Assembly: GCF_000472525.1 (NCBI RefSeq)
Contig: NZ_AWZT01000026.1
Coordinates: 32,310-96,309 of the forward strand
DNA length: 64,000 nucleotides
Direction: 5' to 3'
Origin: Paraburkholderia dilworthii
Lineage (GTDB): Bacteria; Pseudomonadota; Gammaproteobacteria; Burkholderiales; Burkholderiaceae
Part shown: positions 59,780 through 64,000 of the stretch, piece after piece
How the letters are laid out: each line of letters begins with the position of its first letter
Position numbering within the stretch: the stretch's first letter is position 1
Notes under the pieces: generated by a model
What the model saw: only the letters and a program-made list of their open reading frames with translations
The model's database searches: none
What the model was told of the DNA's origin: nothing
Made by a program: the position numbers and the translations under genes

Positions 59780-61111
59780 GTGAAACGCTCAAGCGCAAAC
59801 CACAGGGCAACGCTGATCGCGCTCGTCCTGCTGGCCGGCTTGCCGGTCATGCTCGACCTGGCGGCTCCCGCGGCTCATGCGCAAACCGCGGCGAACGTAT
59901 CGAACCAGCAACTCGATTCGCTGACTGCGCCCATCGCGCTCTATCCCGATGCGCTGCTCGCCCAAGTGCTGATGGCATCCACTTTTCCGCAGGACGTCGC
60001 AGCCGCGGCGGCATGGTCCAAGGCGAACCCGAACACGAAGGGCGACGATGCGGTCAAGGCGGTCGCCGCACAGCCGTGGGACCCGAGCGTGCAATCACTG
60101 GTGGCATTCCCGCAGGTGCTTGCGACGATGGCCTCGAAACCCGACTGGGTCGCGCAGCTCGGCAATGCATTTCTCGCCCAGCCGAACGACGTGATGGACT
60201 CCGTGCAACGCCTGCGCAAGCAGGCGCAACAGGCCGGCAATCTGAAGAGCTCTGACCAGCAGAAGATCATCGTCGAGCAAAGCACCATTCAGATCGTTCC
60301 GGCCAATCCGCAGGTCGTGTATGTGCCGACGTACAACCCGACGGTCGTCTACGGCGCGTGGCCTTATCCCGCCTACCCGCCCGTGTATGTGCCGCCCCCT
60401 CCAGGCTACGCGGTCGCGAGTGGACTCGCCGCAGGTCTCGCGTTCGGCGCAGGCATCGCGATTACGAGCGCGCTGTGGAGCGACGTCAACTGGAACAATC
60501 ACAGCGTCAACATCAACGTCAACCGGTACAACAACGTCAACGTGAACCGCCGCCTCGACGTGAACAGCAACACGACCCGATGGAATCGCGATACGACGTT
60601 CGATCGCAATGCATCCGCGAACATGGGTGGCGTGCAGCGCGACGCTTACCGCGGACGCGACATGTCGGGCTCGCGCGCGCAGGCGCAGCAGACCTTGCAG
60701 AACCGCACCGGCCAGAATCTGGGCGGCAGCGCAAGCGAGCGCGTTCAAGGCATCCAGCACGGTGGCGCCAACGCCGGCAACATTCGGGCGAGCGCGCAGA
60801 ACGTGAATCGCGACAACGCGCTGCGCGGCGCCGGCAATGGCGCGGCTGCGCAGCAGGACATCCACCGCGGGCAAGCGAGCCGGCAGGCACAAGCCGGCAC
60901 TCGCAGCGGCCTCGGTGCGGGCGGCGGTGGACAGCAAGGCGGCGGCGGGTTGGGCTCGGGCGGCGGTGGACAACAACGCGGCGGCGGTTTAGGCGCAGGC
61001 GGCGGACAGCCCCGCAGCGGCGGCCTCGGTGCGGGCAGCGGCGGACAGCCCCGCAGCGGCGGTTTGGGCGCGGGCGGCGGCGGACAACGCCACCTCGGCC
61101 GGCAACGTTGA
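59780..61111 (+). CDS. DUF3300-family exported protein with Gly-rich tail
   Basis: This 443-residue protein has a signal peptide with cleavage after AHA near residue 34. The DUF3300 domain follows (LDSLTAPIALYPDALLAQVLMASTFPQDV, AVAAQPWDPSVQSLVAFPQVLATMA, IVPANPQVVYVPTYNPTVVYGAWPY in pieces). After it come a hydrophobic Ala/Gly helix (ASGLAAGLAFGAGIAIT), an Asn-rich segment (VNINVNRYNNVNVNRR) and, from about residue 375, a Gly-rich repeat of the type GGLGAGGGGQ with Gln/Pro/Arg changes. The tail is encoded by repeated GGCGGC-rich DNA at about 60915-61090. It is immediately followed by DUF2950, a known pairing. The role is not established; envelope function is likely. Confidence 0.9.
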   Translation: MKRSSANHRATLIALVLLAGLPVMLDLAAPAAHAQTAANVSNQQLDSLTAPIALYPDALLAQVLMASTFPQDVAAAAAWSKANPNTKGDDAVKAVAAQPWDPSVQSLVAFPQVLATMASKPDWVAQLGNAFLAQPNDVMDSVQRLRKQAQQAGNLKSSDQQKIIVEQSTIQIVPANPQVVYVPTYNPTVVYGAWPYPAYPPVYVPPPPGYAVASGLAAGLAFGAGIAITSALWSDVNWNNHSVNINVNRYNNVNVNRRLDVNSNTTRWNRDTTFDRNASANMGGVQRDAYRGRDMSGSRAQAQQTLQNRTGQNLGGSASERVQGIQHGGANAGNIRASAQNVNRDNALRGAGNGAAAQQDIHRGQASRQAQAGTRSGLGAGGGGQQGGGGLGSGGGGQQRGGGLGAGGGQPRSGGLGAGSGGQPRSGGLGAGGGGQRHLGRQR

Positions 61112-61131
61112 ACGATACCCAGGAGCCGCTC

Positions 61132-62076
61132 ATGAACCCCAATCAGTCGATCCGCGATGGCCTCGCGAACGTTGCTGCGTTGCGCGCTTGCCGTCGTCTT
61201 GCCGGCTCGGCGATCGCAATCTCGGCGCTGTCCTTGTGCACTGCACTGGCGCATGCCCAGGCTGTGTATCCAACACCGGAAGCCGCCGCCGATGCACTCG
61301 TCGACGCGATCGCCAGCAACGATCACGCGGCAATGCAGCACGTGCTCGGCAAGGACTACGGCCGCTTCATTCCATCGAAGGACATCGGCGAGGAGGACAT
61401 CTACGAATTCCTCGGCGCATGGGCTGCGGGTCATCGGATCGTCGACGATGCCGCGCCGCTTCGCGGCCGCCCGAGCAAGCACCTGTCGGTAGGTACAAGC
61501 GGCTGGACCTTGCCGATTCCGCTCGTGCAGGCGGCCAACGGCTGGCGCTTCGATCCGCCGGCCGGCAGCGACGAAATCCTCACCCGCAGAATCGGCCGCA
61601 ACGAAGGCGCGGCGATCATGACGTCCCTCGCCTACCTCGACGCACAACGCGACTATCGCGCGTCGACGGGACACTACGCGCAACGCCTCATCAGCACGCC
61701 GGGTCAGCATGACGGCTTGTATTGGCCCGCCGCTGCCGGCGAAGCCGAGAGTCCGCTCGGTCCTCTGGCAGCCGCCATGACGAAGACCGGCTCGGTCAGC
61801 AAGGAGGGCTATCATGGTTATCGCTTCCGCATCCTGAACGCGCAGGGGCCGCATGCGAAAAGCGGCGCGCTCGACTACGCGGAGAACGGCACGATGACGA
61901 AGGGCTACGGTCTCGTAGCGTGGCCAGCCGAGTATGGCAAGACCGGCGTGATGAGCTTCGTCGTCAATCAGGATGGCCAGGTTTATCAGAAGAATCTGGG
62001 CCCGGGCTCAGCGCGAAAAGCGGCGGCGCTGAAATCGTTCGATCCCGATCCTTCATGGGAGCCTGTTCAGCCCTGA
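61132..62076 (+). CDS. DUF2950-family exported protein
   Basis: This 314-residue protein has a signal region ISALSLCTALAHAQAVYPTPEAAADALVDAI in pieces, with cleavage near AHA. DUF2950 marks are LGKDYGRFIPSKDIGEEDIYEFL, GWTLPIPLVQAANGWRFDPPAGSDEILTRRIGRNE and YFLTPW-like GYHGYRFRILNAQGPHA, ending VVNQDGQVYQKNLGP. ATG 61132 has AGGAG seven bases upstream and lies 20 bases after the DUF3300 stop, so the pair is co-transcribed. Biochemical role unknown. Confidence 0.88.
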   Translation: MNPNQSIRDGLANVAALRACRRLAGSAIAISALSLCTALAHAQAVYPTPEAAADALVDAIASNDHAAMQHVLGKDYGRFIPSKDIGEEDIYEFLGAWAAGHRIVDDAAPLRGRPSKHLSVGTSGWTLPIPLVQAANGWRFDPPAGSDEILTRRIGRNEGAAIMTSLAYLDAQRDYRASTGHYAQRLISTPGQHDGLYWPAAAGEAESPLGPLAAAMTKTGSVSKEGYHGYRFRILNAQGPHAKSGALDYAENGTMTKGYGLVAWPAEYGKTGVMSFVVNQDGQVYQKNLGPGSARKAAALKSFDPDPSWEPVQP

Positions 62077-62261
62077 ACGCGCCGCCAGTTGAGCACGATG
62101 ACGACGGCGGTGGCGCATCACCGTCATCGCCGGTTCCGAAGCCGACGTCCGCATGAGATGCCGACGGCAGCTTGCTCGCTCTTGCACTTCGCGAGCATCG
62201 AAGCAACTTTTCGCTGGCCGAGGCCGCCCCTGAATTTTCGTTCAGAGACGAGGGAATCTCC

Positions 62262-63268
62262 TTAACCCCGAGTTCAACCTGGCAGTGTGCAGCCCGTACC
62301 ACTACCTGGACCAGATTCCGAAGGACGTTCCCATCTATTCAGTCTCTGGATGGTACGACGGCGGTGGTTATTCCAATGGCGCCATCACGCGATTCTTGAC
62401 CCGTGCAAACTCCAATGACCGCCTGCTTCTCGGTTCATGGGACCACGGCGCGCGGACGTTTGTTTCGCCGTGGCGCGAGCAAGAGACCCCGGCATTCAAT
62501 TTACTTGCGGAGTTACCACGGTTCTTCGACACTCATCTACTGGACCGAAGAACAGGTCAGGCGGAGGAAGCGCCCATTCACTACTACAACGTGCACGCGG
62601 AGCAGTGGCAATCTGCGACGACCTGGCCGCCCGTTTCGCAACGCACCCGCCTAAGCCTGTCCGCAGGAAACGGGCTTTCGGAAACGCCGAGTAAACCGCA
62701 CGTCGACGTCTTCAAGGTCGACTTCGAGACAACAAGCGGCAAGCAGACACGCTGCGAGCGTCTCGGTGCTGCAAGCATCGTGGACTACTACCCAGATTGG
62801 CAGGAGCGTTCGGCCTCGATGCAGCATTACCATACTGCGCCTCTGAATGGTCCGGCATCCCTTGAAGGGCATGCTGTAGCGAATCTCCAATTGGCAATTG
62901 ACCAGGGAGATGCGTCTATATTCGTTTACCTGTCGGAGGTCGAGGTTGAAGGAAACGTGTTCTGCATAACCGAAGGCATGCTTCGCGCAATTCACCGAAA
63001 GACGTCCATATGCGACCACTTGGCCGTTCCGCTCCTTTCATCGAGCCGATGCAGCGCGCGTCGAAGCTGGCGTTGCAACCGCGTTTGTAATCCCGCTGCT
63101 GCCCGTCGCCTGGACTCTGAAGAAACGTAGCAAGCTGCGCGTCTCGATTTGTGGTGCCGATGCCGGACATTTCGTGCCTATGCCTTATGGGCGCCCCCCG
63201 TCTTCACGGTCCATACAGGTACAGGTGGAAGCTTCATCGAGTTGCCATTTCACATGCCTGGTAAGTAA
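62262..63268 (+). pseudogene. Decayed CocE/NonD-family hydrolase, 3' part
   Basis: The visible frame begins ...NPEFNLAVCSPYHYLDQIPKDVPIYSVSGWYDGGGY, matching the middle of CocE/NonD hydrolases with the Gly-Trp-Tyr-Asp motif, and continues with LLLGSWDHGARTF (His region) and the C-terminal jelly-roll. Near 63010 the frame shifts: ATTWPFRSFHRADAARVEAGVATAFVIPLLP is read one base over. It shifts again at a C6 run (63194-63199) to give the natural end FIELPFHMPGK and stop at 63268. The N-terminal half with the nucleophile Ser is missing upstream. Truncation plus two frameshifts make it inactive. Confidence 0.8.
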
Positions 63269-64000
63269 GAGACCAAATGCAATGAGGCAAGAAATCGAAA
63301 TTGAGCGTCGGGCTCTAACATGACCGGAAACCTCCTTGGAAGCGAAGCGGATAGGTCTGGGCGCGCCTGGATTGACAGCAACGGAGCGACGCGCGATGGA
63401 AGACTGTTCAGCCGACGAGCCGACGATAGGCGCTGAGATGTCGGACGAGGCCTTGCTTGTCCGACGCACACTACGCGGTCGACTCCTTTCCCCTGCCGCT
63501 CCGTTCGAAGAGACGGGTCTTGGACATCTCTCCCATTTCCTGAACGAGCTTAGTCGGGCCAGGCTGCGTCACGATTCCGGAAGAGCCTGATGCATCGAGT
63601 GCGCCAACTACTCCTCTGCCTCGTCCTGTAAGCCGTTTACCGCGTTCGGGGCTATGGCGAGCATGCGCTCCATAGAGCCGACCGGAAGGTCCTCCGGCAT
63701 CATCTTCCCTTGCGCCTTCCGAATGGCATCGACGGTCACGCAGAATGCGAAGGCCGCTAGATAATCGTTGTCCTCCACCTCTTCTCTCTGTCAATAGACA
63801 CAACAGGCTAAATATCGACCGAATTTCATCTTTCTTGATGGCACTGGAACGTCTACTCGAAAAGATTCGGCAATCCCCCGCTCGTCGGGCAATAGCCGAT
63901 TGATTTCGGTCAGGAGCTCGAGACGATTGACGCAGCTATGAAGACCGCTGAAATCGACGCCGCGCGCTTACGCAAGAAACAATCAAGCACATACACAGGT
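63269..64000. other. Degenerate end region, no clear gene
   Basis: Lower-GC sequence after the CocE remnant. Apart from the small minus-strand frame at 63608-63778, only short frames are seen. On the + strand a frame beginning after a stop near 63893 and running off the window (DFGQELETIDAAMKTAEID...) looks protein-like and may be the start of a gene or a fragment; an ATG lies near 63949. No transposase, inverted repeat or att site was recognised. Confidence 0.35.
63608..63778 (-). CDS. Possible 56-residue small protein
   Basis: A GTG-initiated frame gives MEDNDYLAAFAFCVTVDAIRKAQGKMMPEDLP... ending NAVNGLQDEAEE. The acidic, balanced composition looks protein-like. The ribosome binding site is poor (GAGAAGA close to the start), and an in-frame stop lies five codons upstream. 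It could be a real small gene or a fragment of a decayed one in this degenerate end region. Confidence 0.35.
   Translation of the reverse strand: MEDNDYLAAFAFCVTVDAIRKAQGKMMPEDLPVGSMERMLAIAPNAVNGLQDEAEE

Noticed and set aside
63194..63199. C6 run frameshift as the only defect in the CocE gene
   Set aside because: A base-call error could explain this one, but a second shift near 63010 and the missing N-terminal half still make the gene non-functional.
63300..64000. Possible insertion sequence at the right end
   Set aside because: No transposase motif, terminal inverted repeat or target duplication could be seen.
1..64000. tRNA, rRNA or CRISPR features
   Set aside because: No cloverleaf-like sequence with conserved arms, no rRNA signature and no regularly spaced direct repeats with spacers were recognised; a dedicated covariance-model search would be needed to be sure about tRNAs and small RNAs.

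Overview
The window is high-GC DNA with the gene content of a beta-proteobacterium of the Burkholderiaceae, most likely Paraburkholderia, Caballeronia or Burkholderia. The reasons are a Tad pilus locus, a full 2-aminoethylphosphonate (AEP) locus, many sugar-type ABC systems with GntR and LysR regulators, a DedA-PAP2-LssY protein and a DUF3300/DUF2950 pair. The genus is an inference from gene families, not a measurement. No rRNA, tRNA, CRISPR array or intact insertion sequence was seen.

Layout. 1-9579: the 3' part of a Tad/Flp pilus operon on the + strand (secretin end, CpaD-like lipoprotein, TadZ, A, B, C, D, E, F, G), most genes overlapping by 1-4 bases. 9738-10826: a lone PAP2 phosphatase. 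11137-22745: an AEP locus. GntR regulator, FAD oxidase, PhnW transaminase and an ABC importer lie on one side of a divergent promoter; PhnA, PhnY and alanine dehydrogenase lie on the other. 23122-26053: a three-gene sugar-type ABC importer with a Tat-like signal on its binding protein. 26737-29965: a binding-protein-like protein without a signal peptide, a LysR regulator and a divergent MFS transporter. 30174-31919: SDR, LysR remnant and NIPSNAP protein.

32168-42223: a nine-gene minus-strand operon, the most interesting part of the window. It encodes a GntR regulator, SDR dehydrogenase, BKACE (DUF849) beta-keto acid cleavage enzyme, metallo-beta-lactamase-fold lactonase, sugar-binding protein, double-NBD ATPase, a single chain carrying two fused permeases, a lambda-crystallin/L-gulonate 3-dehydrogenase-like enzyme and an SMP-30 lactonase. 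Read as a pathway it would import a sugar, oxidise it to a lactone, open the lactone, oxidise the acid at C3 and split the 3-keto acid with acetyl-CoA. The chemistry is inferred and the substrate is unknown.

42505-64000: chromosomal genes of mixed function. They include a UbiB-like protein that has lost its kinase residues, NadE, an RRM protein with a 48-residue partner, exported small proteins, a sedolisin plus S10 peptidase pair, YnfA, a LysE/Lrp pair, OsmC, two glycine-zipper proteins, a DedA-PAP2-LssY_C fusion whose PAP2 nucleophile position is Tyr, DUF3300 and DUF2950. The last 1.8 kb holds a decayed CocE/NonD hydrolase and mostly unassigned sequence. Short tandem repeats of 22 bp and 7 bp flank the DedA-PAP2-LssY gene.
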